Assembly (NCBI RefSeq): GCF_002897375.1
Contig: NZ_BFAG01000007.1
Coordinates: forward strand, 173,082 to 237,081
Direction of reading: 5' to 3'
From: Deinococcus aerius
GTDB taxonomy: Bacteria > Deinococcota > Deinococci > Deinococcales > Deinococcaceae
DNA: 64,000 nucleotides
In this document: positions 36,277 to 45,283 of the stretch, piece after piece
Layout of the letters: each line of letters opens with the position of its first letter
Numbering within the stretch: position 1 is the first letter of the stretch
The notes under the pieces: model-generated
What the model was told of the DNA's origin: nothing
Databases searched by the model: none
The model's input: only the letters and a program-made list of their open reading frames with translations
Program-made: the position numbers and the translations under genes

Positions 36277-37259
36277 AGCAACTCCGTGCCTCGCTGGGGT
36301 GGGAGGCGACCATCCTCGGGCTCGTCGTGCTGGCCCTGCTGGGCGGCGCCCTGCTCTCGCCCGACTTCCTGACCGCCTCCAACCTGTCCTTCCTCGTCGC
36401 CAACCTGGCCGAGGTCGCGCTGATGGCCCTCACGATGACGCTGCTCGTGATCGTCGCCGAGATCGACCTGTCAGTGGCGAGCATCCTGGGCATGTGCTCC
36501 TCGCTGCTGGGGCTGCTGTGGGCGTCGCACGTGCCCATGCCGCTCGCGCTGCTCCTGGTGCTGGGGGCCGGAGCGCTCGCGGGGGGGCTCAACGGCCTGC
36601 TCGTGACCCGGCTGGGCCTGCCCTCGCTGGCGGTGACCATCGGCACGCTGGCGCTGTACCGCGGCCTTGCGTACGCCATGCTCGGGGACCGCGCCATCGC
36701 GGACTTCCCGCAGACGTACACCAACCTGGGCTTCGGGAATATTCCAGGCACGCAGATTCCGCTCCCCATCGCCCTCTTCGTGGTCCTCGCCCTCATCACC
36801 GCCGTCGTGCTCCACGCCACCGCCTTCGGGCGCTCCCTGTACGCCATCGGCGCGAACGAGGTCGCCGCGCGCTTTGCCGGATTGCGGGTCGAGCGCGTCA
36901 AGCTCATCCTCTTCGTCCTCTCCGGCCTGATGAGCGCGCTGGCGGGCATCGTCTTTACCTTCCGCTTCTCCAGCGCCCGCGCGGACAACGGGGCCGGGCT
37001 GGAACTCAGCGTGATCGCGGCGGTGCTGCTGGGCGGCGTAAGCATCTTCGGCGGACGCGGCAGCGTGGTGGGCGCGGTGGCGGCGGTGTTCCTGATCGGC
37101 GTCATCAACGGCGCGCTGACCATCGTGGACGTGTCCAACGAAATTCTGACCATCGTGACGGGCCTGCTGCTGATCGGGTCCGTCCTCGTGCCCAACCTGC
37201 TCGCCCGGGTGCGTGCCGCCCGCGAACGCCGTGCCCTGCTCCGGCGCGAACCCGGATGA
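36273..37259 (+). CDS. rhamnose ABC transporter permease 2 (CUT2)
   Basis: A 328-residue permease of the same family as the preceding one, with the paired blocks AEIDLSVASILGMCSSLLG, FGRSLYAIGANEVAARFAG and LGGVSIFGGRGSVVGAV. The ATG start overlaps the first permease by 4 bp. Two non-identical permeases plus a tandem ATPase is the layout of rhizobial RhaSTPQ. It is followed after 51 bp by the binding-protein gene, which has its own GGAGG site. Confidence 0.88.
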   Translation: MKQLRASLGWEATILGLVVLALLGGALLSPDFLTASNLSFLVANLAEVALMALTMTLLVIVAEIDLSVASILGMCSSLLGLLWASHVPMPLALLLVLGAGALAGGLNGLLVTRLGLPSLAVTIGTLALYRGLAYAMLGDRAIADFPQTYTNLGFGNIPGTQIPLPIALFVVLALITAVVLHATAFGRSLYAIGANEVAARFAGLRVERVKLILFVLSGLMSALAGIVFTFRFSSARADNGAGLELSVIAAVLLGGVSIFGGRGSVVGAVAAVFLIGVINGALTIVDVSNEILTIVTGLLLIGSVLVPNLLARVRAARERRALLRREPG

Positions 37260-37310
37260 CCTGACGCCCACCGCCCTCCCCCTGCCGCCCCCACTCCCCC
37301 GGAGGTTCCT

Positions 37311-38315
37311 ATGAAGCACCGCGCACTCATCCTGTCCGCCCTCTCCGTCACGCTGGGCCTGGGGGCCGTCGCCCTCGCCCAGACGACCACCCTGAAAAAG
37401 GGCCTCAAGATCACGCTGCTGCCCAAGAACATCAACAACCCCTACAACGTGATCGAGACGAACGGCGGCCTCGCGGCGGCCAAGGAGATCGGGGCGAACG
37501 CCAAGGTGGTCGGCCCCTCCGACGCGGGCGCCACCACGCAGGTCAGCTACATCAACACCGCCATCGCGCAGCGGCAGGACGCCCTGATCCTCGCGGCGAA
37601 CGACCCCAACGCGCTGCTGCCCTACCTGAAGCGGGCGATGCAATCGGGCGTCAAGGTCGTCACGATGGACTCCGACACCGCCCCCGAGGGCCGCACGCTC
37701 TTCGTGAACCAGGCGAACTCCGAGGGCATCGGGCGGGCGCAGGTGCAGCTCCTGGGCAAGCTGATCGGCTACAAGGGCGACATCGCCATCCTCTCGGCCA
37801 CGCCGAACGCCACGAACCAGAACACCTGGATCAAGTGGATGCAGGAGGAGCTGAAAAAGCCCGCCTACAAGAACATGCGGCTGGTCAAGATCGCTTACGG
37901 CAACGACGACGACCAGAAGTCCTTCACCGAGATGCAGGGCCTGATCCAGGCGTACCCCAACCTGCGGGGCGTCATTTCGCCCACCACGGTCGGCATCTCC
38001 GCCGGGGCGCGCTACCTCTCCACCAGCCCGAGCAAGGGCAAGGTCGTCCTGACCGGCCTGGGCACCCCCAACCAGATGCGCCAGTTCGTCAAGGACGGCA
38101 CCGTCACCGCCTTCCAGCTCTGGAATCCGGCCGACCTGGGCTACCTCGCCACCTACGCCGCCGCCGCGCTCGCCTCGGGGCAGATCACCGGCAAGCAGGG
38201 CGAGACCTTCACCGCGGGCAAGCTCGGCAAGTACACCGTCGGCAAGCAGGGCGAGATCGTGCTCGGCCCGCCCTACACCTTCGACAAGAGCAACATCGAC
38301 AAGTTCAACTTCTGA
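37311..38315 (+). CDS. rhaS: rhamnose ABC transporter, substrate-binding protein
   Basis: A 334-residue periplasmic-binding-protein type I (Peripla_BP_4) protein. A Sec signal peptide covers about the first 23 residues (LSALSVTLGLGAVALAQ). Mature-region blocks typical of RhaS/RbsB proteins are LLPKNINNPYNVIETNGG and ILAANDPNALLPYLKRAM, with QLWNPADLGYLATYAA in the later lobe. It is preceded by CCGGAGGTTCCT. In the outer compartment it delivers rhamnose, or a related deoxy-sugar, to the two permeases. Confidence 0.9.
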   Translation: MKHRALILSALSVTLGLGAVALAQTTTLKKGLKITLLPKNINNPYNVIETNGGLAAAKEIGANAKVVGPSDAGATTQVSYINTAIAQRQDALILAANDPNALLPYLKRAMQSGVKVVTMDSDTAPEGRTLFVNQANSEGIGRAQVQLLGKLIGYKGDIAILSATPNATNQNTWIKWMQEELKKPAYKNMRLVKIAYGNDDDQKSFTEMQGLIQAYPNLRGVISPTTVGISAGARYLSTSPSKGKVVLTGLGTPNQMRQFVKDGTVTAFQLWNPADLGYLATYAAAALASGQITGKQGETFTAGKLGKYTVGKQGEIVLGPPYTFDKSNIDKFNF

Positions 38316-38393
38316 ATCCTGGATACGTTTACCTTCCTGCTGGCCGCCGCCGTCCACCCCGGGCGCTGGCGGCCCTTCGCACAGAGGAGTCCC

Positions 38394-39866
38394 ATGACGA
38401 CCGCGACCCCGATCCAGACCACCTCTGCCCGCACGCCGCCCGTTTCCCCCCTCAGAGTCGGCCTCTTCGGCATCGGGCTGGACACGTACTGGCCCCAGTT
38501 CCCCGGCCTGGAGGAGCGGCTGCGCGGGTACGTGGCGCGGGTGGAGGAGCGGCTCCGGCGCCCCGGCGTGGAGGTCGTGAACCTCGGCCTGATCGACACG
38601 CCTGAAAAGGCCCTCGCGGCGGGCCACGCCTTTCGCCGGGCGGACGTGGACCTGATCTTCCTGTATGTCACGACGTACGCGCTGTCCTCGACCGTGCTGC
38701 CCGTGGTGCGGCGGGCAGGGGTCCCGGTGATCGTCCTGAACCTCCAGCCGGAGGCGGCCATCGATTACGCGAGCTTCAACGCGCTGGGGGACCGCACCCG
38801 CATGACCGGCGAGTGGCTGGCCTTCTGCTCGGCCTGCCCGGTGCCCGAGATCGCCAACGTCTTTTCGCGGGCGGGCATTCCCTTCCATCAGGTGACCGGC
38901 GTGCTCGAGGGCGACCCCCAGGTGTGGGAGGAGGTGAACGCCTGGCTGGACGCGGCCCGCGTGGCGCACGTGATGGCGCACAACCGCCTGGGCCTGATGG
39001 GCCACTACTACAACGGGATGCTCGACATCTACAGCGACACGACCCTGCAAGCCGCGACCTTCGGCACCCACCTCCAGATCGTCGAAATAGACGAGTTGGC
39101 AGAGCTCCGGCGGGGCGTGACCGACGGCGAAGTGCAGGTCAAACTCCGTGAATTCGAGACCGAGTTCGACCTCCAGCCCGACTGCGACCCGGCGGAACTG
39201 GAACGCGCCGCCCGCACGTCCGTCGCCCTCGACCGCCTGGTGGAGCGGCACGGCCTGGGCTCGCTCGCCTACTTCTACGGATCTGTTCCCGGCCACGAGC
39301 ACGAGGACGTGATCAGCTCGGTGATCCTGGGCTGCTCGCTGCTCACCGCGCGGGGCGTTCCGGTCGCGGGCGAGTACGAGGTCAAGAACGCCCAGGCCAT
39401 GAAGATCATGGACACCCTCGGGGTGGGCGGGTCTTTCACCGAGTATTACGCGTTGGACTTCCGCGACGACGTGGTGCTGATGGGGCACGACGGCCCGGGT
39501 CATCCCCGCATCGCCCAGGGAAAAACCAAGGTGCGCCCGCTGGAGGTGTACCACGGCAAGGTCGGGCGGGGCCTCAGCGTGGAGATGTCCGTGCGGCACG
39601 GCCCCGTCACCCTGCTCTCGGTGGTGGAGGAACGGGGCGGCACCTTGAAGCTGCTCGTCGCCGAGGGGGAGTCGGTGCCCGGCCCGATTCTGGAGATCGG
39701 GAACACCAACAGCCGCTACCGCTTTCCACCCGGGGTGCGGCGCTTTGTGGACGCGTGGAACGCGCAGGGTCCCGCCCACCACTGCGCCGTCGGGGTCGGC
39801 CACGTCGCCGACCGCATCCACAAGCTCGGCGCGCTTCTGGGCCTGCAAACCGTTCAGGTCTGCTGA
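38394..39866 (+). CDS. L-arabinose/L-fucose isomerase-family protein
   Basis: A 490-residue protein resembling the arabinose/fucose isomerase fold: an N-terminal Rossmann-like region (VGLFGIGLDTYWPQFPGLEE) and a central region with MGHYYNGMLDIYSD. A conserved SVILGCSLLTARGVPVAGEYE block and a C-terminal HCAVGVGHVADRIHKL stretch follow. It lies 78 bp after rhaS and ends the transport operon. The pathway already has rhaI, so this is either an isomerase for another sugar brought in by the same transporter, such as L-fucose or L-arabinose, or a divergent enzyme of unknown activity. Confidence 0.78.
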   Translation: MTTATPIQTTSARTPPVSPLRVGLFGIGLDTYWPQFPGLEERLRGYVARVEERLRRPGVEVVNLGLIDTPEKALAAGHAFRRADVDLIFLYVTTYALSSTVLPVVRRAGVPVIVLNLQPEAAIDYASFNALGDRTRMTGEWLAFCSACPVPEIANVFSRAGIPFHQVTGVLEGDPQVWEEVNAWLDAARVAHVMAHNRLGLMGHYYNGMLDIYSDTTLQAATFGTHLQIVEIDELAELRRGVTDGEVQVKLREFETEFDLQPDCDPAELERAARTSVALDRLVERHGLGSLAYFYGSVPGHEHEDVISSVILGCSLLTARGVPVAGEYEVKNAQAMKIMDTLGVGGSFTEYYALDFRDDVVLMGHDGPGHPRIAQGKTKVRPLEVYHGKVGRGLSVEMSVRHGPVTLLSVVEERGGTLKLLVAEGESVPGPILEIGNTNSRYRFPPGVRRFVDAWNAQGPAHHCAVGVGHVADRIHKLGALLGLQTVQVC

Positions 39867-39872
39867 CGGGGG

Positions 39873-39907
39873 AAGACGGCCTACATCCTCCTGGGGTTGG
39901 CCGTCTT
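39873..39907 (+). terminator. hairpin after the rha transport operon
   Basis: Perfect 9-bp stem AAGACGGCC (39873-39881) with GGCCGTCTT (39899-39907) and a 17-base loop, starting seven bases after the stop codon. Only a weak T-rich tail follows. It probably ends the rightward rha operon. Confidence 0.55.
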
Positions 39908-40173
39908 GTCGGTGGTTCGTCCGGCCTTCCCGCGCCGCCGACTCTCCGTGTTGGCGGCGTTTGCTCTGTCGGTGCCTCCCCCAGAGCGGACGGCATGACT
40001 AGCCCCTGATTGGTGTGGGAGGCCGTGTGGGTGGGCCTCCCGCGTTCATGGCGCGGGCAGGGCAGGGGTCACCGGGGCCGCACCCGATCAGCCCCGAATC
40101 ACGCCGCCCCGATTACGGTCTGGGCCAGACGGGCGGGAACACCTGCCCGAATCCCAGGCCAGGAGGCCCCCGC
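39908..40173. other. spacer before the FAD oxidoreductase
   Basis: The whole gap between coding regions is 307 bp including the hairpin. Nothing else stands out except AGGAGG at 40161-40166, which is the ribosome-binding site of the next gene and fixes its ATG. Open frames crossing this stretch look like non-coding G/C-rich sequence. Confidence 0.5.
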
Positions 40174-41607
40174 ATGACCGAACTGTCCCCCGTCCGCCCC
40201 ACCGTCAACCCCGCCGCCCTGCTCGAACTGCGCCTGAACCTCGCCGGACGCGCCATCACGTCCGAGGCCAGCGAGTATGGCGCCCGCCGCGCGGTCTGGA
40301 ACGCCGCCGCGGACGCCTTTCCCGCCCTGATCGTCCAGCCCCTCGATGCGGGTGACGTGGCCCGCGCCGTCCGCTTCGCCCGCACCCAGCGCCTGCCCCT
40401 CGCCGTGCGGGGTGGCGGCCACAGCCCGGCAGGGTTCGGCACGGTGGACCGCGGCGTGGTCATCGACCTGTCCCTGATGCGGGCCGTTGCCGTGGAGCCC
40501 GAAACTCGCCGGGTGCGCGTCGAGGCGGGGGCGACCTGGGGCGAGGTCGCCGCCCACCTGCATCCCCATGGCCTCGCCATCACGGCGGGCGACGTACCCA
40601 CCGTGGGCGTCGCGGGGCTGACCCAGGGCGGCGGGATCGGCTGGTTCGTCCGCAAGCACGGCCTGGCCCTCGACTGCCTGCGCGCGGCGGAACTCGTGAC
40701 GGCGGACGGGCAGTTCCTACGGGCGAGCGCCACGGAACACCCCGACCTCTTCTGGGGCCTGCGCGGCGGCGGGGCGAACTTCGGCGTGATCACCGCCCTG
40801 GAGTTCGAGGCGCACCCGGGCGGCACGGTCTACGGCGGCATGGTCGTGTACGACGGCGCGGACGCCCGGCACGTGCTGGGCGAGTACGCCCGAATCGCGC
40901 AGGCGGCCCCCGACGACCTCTCCACCCAGGCCGTCCTGATGGCCGCGCCCCCCCTGCCCTTCGTCCCCGCCGAACTCGTGGGCCGTCCCGTCGTGATGGT
41001 GGCCGTGTGTCACAGCGGTGACCCCGCCGAAGGGGAGCGGGTGGTCGCCCCGCTGCGCCGCCTGGGCACGCCCGTCCTCGACCTGATCGGCCCGATGCCG
41101 TACCCCGCCCTGCTCCAGATGTACGCCGAGGGGGGCCAGGGCGGCCTGCGCCACTACGTCCGCGCCCAGTTCGTGCGGCGGCTGGACGCGGCCTTCCTCG
41201 ACGCGCTCGTGGAGGGGGCGATGGGCGCCTTCAACCCCGGCACGCACGTTCAGCTCCGCGTCCTGGGGGGCGAACTCGCCCGCATCCCCGCCTCCGGCAC
41301 CGCGTTCGCCCACCGCGACAAGGCGGGCCTGCTGATGGTCGCGCACGCCTGCCCGGCCGACCTGCCCGCCCCCGTCGCCGATCTGACCCGGCAGGCCACC
41401 GAGCACGTCTTTGCCGCCGTAAGGCCCTTCGCGGACGGCACCTACGGCAACTTCCTGGGCCTGGGCGAGGAGGACCGCACGGCGGAGGTCTACGGGGAGC
41501 GGGTCCTCGCCCGCCTGGCCGCCCTGAAGGCCCAGTACGACCCCGAAAACGTCTTCGCCCGCAACGCCAACGTGAGGCCCGGCGTCCCCGCCCTCCAACC
41601 TGCCTGA
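40174..41607 (+). CDS. FAD-binding oxidoreductase, BBE/6-hydroxynicotine-oxidase-like
   Basis: A 477-residue FAD-linked oxidase. The N-terminal FAD-binding domain (about 40-210) has LAVRGGGHSPAGFGT, whose histidine is the usual covalent FAD attachment site, and TVGVAGLTQGGGIGWFVRKH. The C-terminus has the berberine-bridge-enzyme block YGNFLG and the PENVFARNANVRP ending. The ATG follows AGGAGG. Members oxidise sugars (to lactones), amines or alcohols with O2. It stands alone between two hairpins, so it is probably monocistronic; the substrate is unknown. Its position next to rhamnose genes is not enough to link it to them. Confidence 0.82.
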   Translation: MTELSPVRPTVNPAALLELRLNLAGRAITSEASEYGARRAVWNAAADAFPALIVQPLDAGDVARAVRFARTQRLPLAVRGGGHSPAGFGTVDRGVVIDLSLMRAVAVEPETRRVRVEAGATWGEVAAHLHPHGLAITAGDVPTVGVAGLTQGGGIGWFVRKHGLALDCLRAAELVTADGQFLRASATEHPDLFWGLRGGGANFGVITALEFEAHPGGTVYGGMVVYDGADARHVLGEYARIAQAAPDDLSTQAVLMAAPPLPFVPAELVGRPVVMVAVCHSGDPAEGERVVAPLRRLGTPVLDLIGPMPYPALLQMYAEGGQGGLRHYVRAQFVRRLDAAFLDALVEGAMGAFNPGTHVQLRVLGGELARIPASGTAFAHRDKAGLLMVAHACPADLPAPVADLTRQATEHVFAAVRPFADGTYGNFLGLGEEDRTAEVYGERVLARLAALKAQYDPENVFARNANVRPGVPALQPA

Positions 41608-41622
41608 ATCCTGTTCGAACGG

Positions 41623-41653
41623 AGCCGGGAGCTGCCCTGGGGGGCTCCCGGCT
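41623..41653 (+). terminator. hairpin after FAD oxidoreductase gene
   Basis: Perfect 10-bp stem AGCCGGGAGC (41623-41632) with GCTCCCGGCT (41644-41653), 11-base loop, 15 bp after the stop codon. There is no T-tract, so it may act as a weak or factor-assisted terminator. Confidence 0.5.
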
Positions 41654-41784
41654 GGTCGGCGTGGTGGCTGGGCGCCTTCCTTGCTGGCTGAGCCAGGGCA
41701 GCCTGGCATTTGCGTCCCTCTCCTGAGGCGTGCTTGGACACCCTGACTGGCCTCTGGACGGCGTGCCCGCTCACCCCCACCCGG

Positions 41785-41813
41785 CCTCCCCCCTCAAGGG
41801 GGAGGGGCTTTTT
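41785..41813 (+). terminator. G/C-rich hairpin with T-tract within intergenic repeat
   Basis: Stem CCTCCCCC (41785-41792) with GGGGGAGG (41798-41805), loop CTCAA, then GGCTTTTT. It is a good intrinsic terminator reading rightward, and it also belongs to the CCCTC-rich repeat family that recurs near 41950, 45290 and 47760. Confidence 0.6.
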
Positions 41814-41948
41814 CACCGTCTGACACGACTTTGCTGTTGCGGAAGAAATAATCTGTGCATCACTGAGCGGCAGGGGGAGAACCATCGCCCCCACATCCCC
41901 GGGCTTTTATCTCAACGAGGGACAACGCGCTTGAGCCCCTGCCTCTGT

Positions 41949-41995
41949 GGCTGCGCCAGGCCCTCTCCCCCCGTGGGAGAGGGCCTGGCGCAGCC
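41949..41995. repeat. perfect 21-bp inverted repeat in CCCTCACCCCTGG-type element
   Basis: GGCTGCGCCAGGCCCTCTCCC-type arm at 41949-41969 is repeated inverted without mismatch at 41975-41995 around a five-base loop. The flank to 42010 (CAGGGGTGAGGGGG) extends the element. A shorter relative occurs at about 45284-45330. Such elements are dispersed small repeats; this one also separates a rightward gene from the leftward CBS gene and could terminate from both sides. The rest of the 41608-42159 gap holds nothing else I can identify. Confidence 0.7.
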
Positions 41996-42159
41996 AGGGG
42001 TGAGGGGGCATCCAAGCAGTGGTATCAGCCCATCAGCGCAGCCTCCAGCGCCGGAACGGCGTGGGGATCAAAGCCTGCCCACGTCCCGCCTGAAGAAGCG
42101 TATCCCCGGCACGGAGGGGGGAGAGCGCCGCTGTGCCGCTCCCATGCCTCCTCCATCTG

Positions 42160-43008
42160 TCAGGCCTGATCGGCCCGCTGCTCGCCCAGGAGGGTGCGCA
42201 GCACGTCGCTGATCGTCACCACGCCCAGCAGGTGGCCGTCCCCGTCGATCACGGGCAAGCCGTGGACATCGGCCTCCAGCATCCGGGTCATCGCGCTCCG
42301 CATGGGGGCGTGTTCGAGCACGTAGGTCTGGGGCAGGCGCATCAGGTCGCGCGCCGCCTTGCCCGCCAGGAAGAACTGGTCCCCCAGCACCGTATCCCCG
42401 TGGCTCGCCCCCGCCCGCTGGGCCGCCTCGCTCAGGTCGCGCTCGTGCAGCACGCCCACCAGGCGCCCCTGATCCAGCACGGGCAGCACCCGCAGCCCGC
42501 TGATCTTGAGCTTGGCGGCGGCCTCGCTCGCCGGGGCCTCCGCCGGGGTGCTGACGGTCTGGCGGGTCATGTGCCGCTCGACGGTGCCCCACTGGAGGGT
42601 GGGCGCCCGCGCCTCGGCGCGCAGCACGTCCGTCAGCGTGAGCATCCCGACGAGGTCGCCGCCCTCCTCCTCCAGCACGGGCAGACCGCCCACCCGGCGC
42701 CCCAGCATCACGTGGATGGCGCGCTCCAGCGGGTCCTCTGCTAGAGCGGTGAGGACGGGTTGACGCATGACCTCGCCCACCCGCACGCTGCCCACGCGGT
42801 GCGCGAACTGCCAGGGCGTCAGGCCCGCGTGCAGGGGGGGGAGGAAGCGCCCCACCTCTCCGCGCGTCACGATCCCCGTGAGTCGCCCCTCGTGAACGAC
42901 CGGCAGGCGCCCCACGCCCAGCGTCTCCATCTTCACGACGATGTCGGCCAGGGACTCGTAGGGGCTGGCCGTGATGACCCGGGGGTGCATGGCGTCTTTG
43001 ACGAGCAT
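42160..43008 (-). CDS. protein with four CBS domains
   Basis: A 282-residue protein made of two CBS pairs. Repeated units are visible from MHPRVITASPYESLADIVVK, VGEVMRQPVLTALAEDPLER, MTRQTVSTPAEAPASEAAAK, and YVLEHAPMRSAMTRMLEAD, each followed by a LPVV/LPVL-G-LxGxxT-type strand. CBS pairs bind adenosyl ligands such as AMP, ATP or SAM. No additional catalytic domain is attached. The ATG follows AGGAGG closely; the longer upstream frame has no support. It stands alone, divergent from the sigma-factor operon. Partner unknown. Confidence 0.85.
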   Translation of the reverse strand: MLVKDAMHPRVITASPYESLADIVVKMETLGVGRLPVVHEGRLTGIVTRGEVGRFLPPLHAGLTPWQFAHRVGSVRVGEVMRQPVLTALAEDPLERAIHVMLGRRVGGLPVLEEEGGDLVGMLTLTDVLRAEARAPTLQWGTVERHMTRQTVSTPAEAPASEAAAKLKISGLRVLPVLDQGRLVGVLHERDLSEAAQRAGASHGDTVLGDQFFLAGKAARDLMRLPQTYVLEHAPMRSAMTRMLEADVHGLPVIDGDGHLLGVVTISDVLRTLLGEQRADQA

Positions 43009-43152
43009 GGTGGTCCTCCTGCCCGCATGCTTCGCCGGGGGCATTACGGGGCCATTACCTCCCCGCCCAGCGCACCCCAAGCGAGCGGGGGGCATGACCT
43101 CCAGAACGGACCTCGCCGCGCACTTTTGCCCTCCAGGACAGCGCCTTCGCGC

Positions 43153-43181
43153 TTGACATGCCCCTCGATATGTCTTACTAT
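43153..43181 (+). promoter_or_regulatory. strong sigma-70-type promoter
   Basis: TTGACA (43153-43158), a 17-bp spacer and TACTAT (43176-43181), followed by an A/T-rich stretch. This is the best consensus promoter in the window, and it lies 250 bp upstream of the 127-residue protein gene, giving a long leader. Confidence 0.75.
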
Positions 43182-43187
43182 ATAAAT

Positions 43188-43430
43188 CTGCGCGTGAGGC
43201 ACTCAAGGCGAGTGCGAAAAGCCTTTCTCGCCGCGCTTTTTTTCGCAGGCCAGCCTGCCTTTTTATCACCCCCATCCCCGGCGTTGCCACTCTCGAAGAC
43301 TCCGCTGGGCCGAGTCCTCTGCGGCACGGGGCACCCGAACAACAGACAGAGCCGCGCTTCTGACGGCTCTTTTGGGGTAAAGTCAGCCGGGAGACTGCGC
43401 TGGCCCTCCTCAAGAAGGATCACAACCCAG
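43188..43430 (+). promoter_or_regulatory. attenuator-like leader or small RNA ahead of the sigma-factor operon
   Basis: The predicted transcript from the 43153 promoter first meets GCACTC (43199-43204) paired with GAGTGC (43210-43215). The latter overlaps GGCGAG (43207-43212), which can instead pair with CTCGCC (43227-43232) followed by seven T (43237-43243). A second terminator-like hairpin, GCAGG-CCAG-CCTGC then CTTTTT, follows at 43245-43264, and a third, AGAGCCG (43348-43354) with CGGCTCT (43364-43370) and T's, at 43348-43373. The first two structures exclude each other, as in attenuators and riboswitches. A short RNA ending at about 43265 is the alternative. No known riboswitch class was recognised. 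Confidence 0.5.
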
Positions 43431-43814
43431 ATGACAACCACGACACTGCACCGCGTGTCGGCCCTTTCCGGGGGCGCGCAGGCGGTGGTCGCAGCCGCGC
43501 GGGAGTTGCGTGAAGCCAAGCAGTTTCTGCGCGCCGGGCACCTCGTAAGGGGCGTCCAGCGCCACGAACGCGCCAAGCGCGAGCTGTACCAGGCCACCCA
43601 TGCCCTCACGGGAAGCGGCCCCACGCCGACCGAATCAGGCGGAGCCCCGCTCCTCGACTCCTTTCAAGCGTTCCTGGTGGCCCTTCAGGATTTCCGGGGC
43701 GCGTACGATCGCCGCCGGGCGGACACCTCCGACGGGCACGCCACCCGCGCCCTGATCGAGGCCGAGAAGAAGGTCATCGGCGAACTGGGCCGACTCGAAC
43801 ACGTCCTGAACTGA
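43431..43814 (+). CDS. hypothetical helical protein, 127 residues, upstream of rpoD
   Basis: I place the start at the ATG 43431 with AAGAAGGAT upstream; the frame is open further upstream but runs through the promoter and hairpins. The product is rich in Ala, Arg and Glu and should be mostly helical (for example [32 protein letters not shown]). No membrane segment or known domain is seen. It is 101 bp ahead of the sigma-factor gene and shares its strand, so the two may be co-transcribed. Function unknown. Confidence 0.6.
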   Translation: MTTTTLHRVSALSGGAQAVVAAARELREAKQFLRAGHLVRGVQRHERAKRELYQATHALTGSGPTPTESGGAPLLDSFQAFLVALQDFRGAYDRRRADTSDGHATRALIEAEKKVIGELGRLEHVLN

Positions 43815-43915
43815 AGCGGGGCAGGAGCCCCTGGCTTCCCGTCCCCCCGAGTGTTCAAATCCCTCACCAGACCCGGACTGCCCCCGCGGCCCGGAAACCA
43901 ACGGAGACCAACACC

Positions 43916-45112
43916 ATGCCGACCAAATCGAATACCAGCAACCTGCCCGCGAGCGCTTCCCCCCAGCGCACGCGCGCACCGAAAAGCGGCGGGGCGGCGG
44001 TCCTGGAGCCCGAGGTTCAGGACGAGCGCCTTGACCTGGAGCCTGCCGGGGAGCTGAGCGAGCTGGACCTCCTCATGGCGCCCGCCGAGGACGACGACGC
44101 GCTCGACCAGGACCTCGACCTGGAGGAGGCCGCGCCCGCAGTGGCGCGCGCCTTCGACGAGGAGGAGTTCGCCGAGCAGGCCGCCGCGACCGCCTACCAG
44201 GGCGACTCGCTGCGCCAGTACCTCCACGAGATCGGCCGGGTGCCGCTGCTGACCCCCGCCGAGGAGATGGACCTCGCCCGCCGCTACGAGGAGGGCGAGG
44301 AGGCCCGCAAGCGGCTGGAGGAGGAGCCCGACCTCGACGACCGGGCCCGCCGCCGCCTTCAGCGCCTGGTGCAGGACGGCGCGGACGCCAAGCAGGCCCT
44401 GACCGAGGCCAACCTGCGCCTGGTCGTGAGCCTCGCCAAGAAGTACTCGAACCGCGGCCTGGGGCTCCTTGACCTGATCCAGGAAGGCAACCAGGGCCTG
44501 ATCCGCGCGGTGGAGAAGTTCGAGTACCGCCGCGGCTACAAGTTCAGCACCTACGCGACGTGGTGGATCCGCCAGTCCCTCACCCGCGCCATCGCCGACA
44601 AGTCGCGCACCATCCGCGTGCCCGTGCACATGGTCGAGACCATCAACCGGCTGTCGCGCATGACCCGCCAGATCGAGATGGAGCTGTCCCGCGAGCCCCT
44701 GCCCCAGGAGATCGCCGAGGCGATGGGTCCCGGCTGGGACGCCACCAAGGTCGAGGAGACCCAGAAGATTGGCCGCGAGCCGATCTCGTTGGAGACCCCC
44801 ATCGGCGAGGAGGGCGACAGCGTCTACGGCGACTTCCTGCCCGACGAGCGCTTCTCCTCCCCGGTGCAGAACGCCTCCCAGACCCTGCTCAGCGAGGCCC
44901 TGGAGCGCGCCTTCAGCTCCCTGAACGAGCGTGAGGCGATGGTCCTCAAGCTGCGCAACGGCTTCGTGGATGGCCGCGAGCACACCCTGGAAGAGGTCGG
45001 GCAGATGCTCAGCGTTACCCGCGAGCGTGTGCGCCAGATCGAGAACAAGGCGCTGCGGAAGCTCAAGTACCAGGAAGGCCTGACCAGCGGCCTGCGCGAC
45101 TTCCTGGAATAA
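43916..45112 (+). CDS. rpoD: primary RNA polymerase sigma factor (RpoD/SigA)
   Basis: A 398-residue group 1 or group 2 sigma-70 protein. An acidic N-terminal stretch (about 20-80) replaces a recognisable region 1.1. Region 1.2 begins at about residue 97 ([16 protein letters not shown]). Region 2 runs from about 166 ([18 protein letters not shown]) through [19 protein letters not shown], which contacts core enzyme and the -10 box. Region 3 follows, and region 4.2 HTH at about 358 ([20 protein letters not shown]) reads the -35 box. The complete region 2.4 and 4.2 motifs support the housekeeping factor. It ends at a strong terminator. Confidence 0.9.
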   Translation: MPTKSNTSNLPASASPQRTRAPKSGGAAVLEPEVQDERLDLEPAGELSELDLLMAPAEDDDALDQDLDLEEAAPAVARAFDEEEFAEQAAATAYQGDSLRQYLHEIGRVPLLTPAEEMDLARRYEEGEEARKRLEEEPDLDDRARRRLQRLVQDGADAKQALTEANLRLVVSLAKKYSNRGLGLLDLIQEGNQGLIRAVEKFEYRRGYKFSTYATWWIRQSLTRAIADKSRTIRVPVHMVETINRLSRMTRQIEMELSREPLPQEIAEAMGPGWDATKVEETQKIGREPISLETPIGEEGDSVYGDFLPDERFSSPVQNASQTLLSEALERAFSSLNEREAMVLKLRNGFVDGREHTLEEVGQMLSVTRERVRQIENKALRKLKYQEGLTSGLRDFLE

Positions 45113-45130
45113 GCCGGAGCGTTCCGGCAG

Positions 45131-45160
45131 AACCGCCCTCCGACCGGGGGGCGGTTTTTT
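45131..45160 (+). terminator. intrinsic terminator of rpoD
   Basis: Stem AACCGCCC (45131-45138) with GGGCGGTT (45149-45156) and T-tract 45155-45160, 18 bp after the rpoD stop codon. Confidence 0.85.
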
Positions 45161-45283
45161 GGTTTTGGAGCCGTGGGGTCCGGTAGGAGTTGGAGGGAAC
45201 GGGGAGCAGAGGCAGGCTTTGATCTCCACTCAATACACCCTCTGTGGACTGGCCTGATAGCCCGCCGTCGCGTGTTGGGCGCC

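Noticed and set aside
36471..39848. 1125-codon open frame on the minus strand opposite rhaS and the isomerase-like gene
   Set aside because: The plus-strand proteins are well-recognised families; the antisense frame shows only codon-bias artefact.
41740..42160. CRISPR-like array in the repeat-rich spacer
   Set aside because: The repeats are few, palindromic, of unequal length and without regular spacers; they are dispersed intergenic elements.
43158..43430. N-terminal extension of the 127-residue protein
   Set aside because: Its first codon lies in the promoter and the frame crosses terminator-like hairpins with T-tracts, so it cannot be the main translated start.
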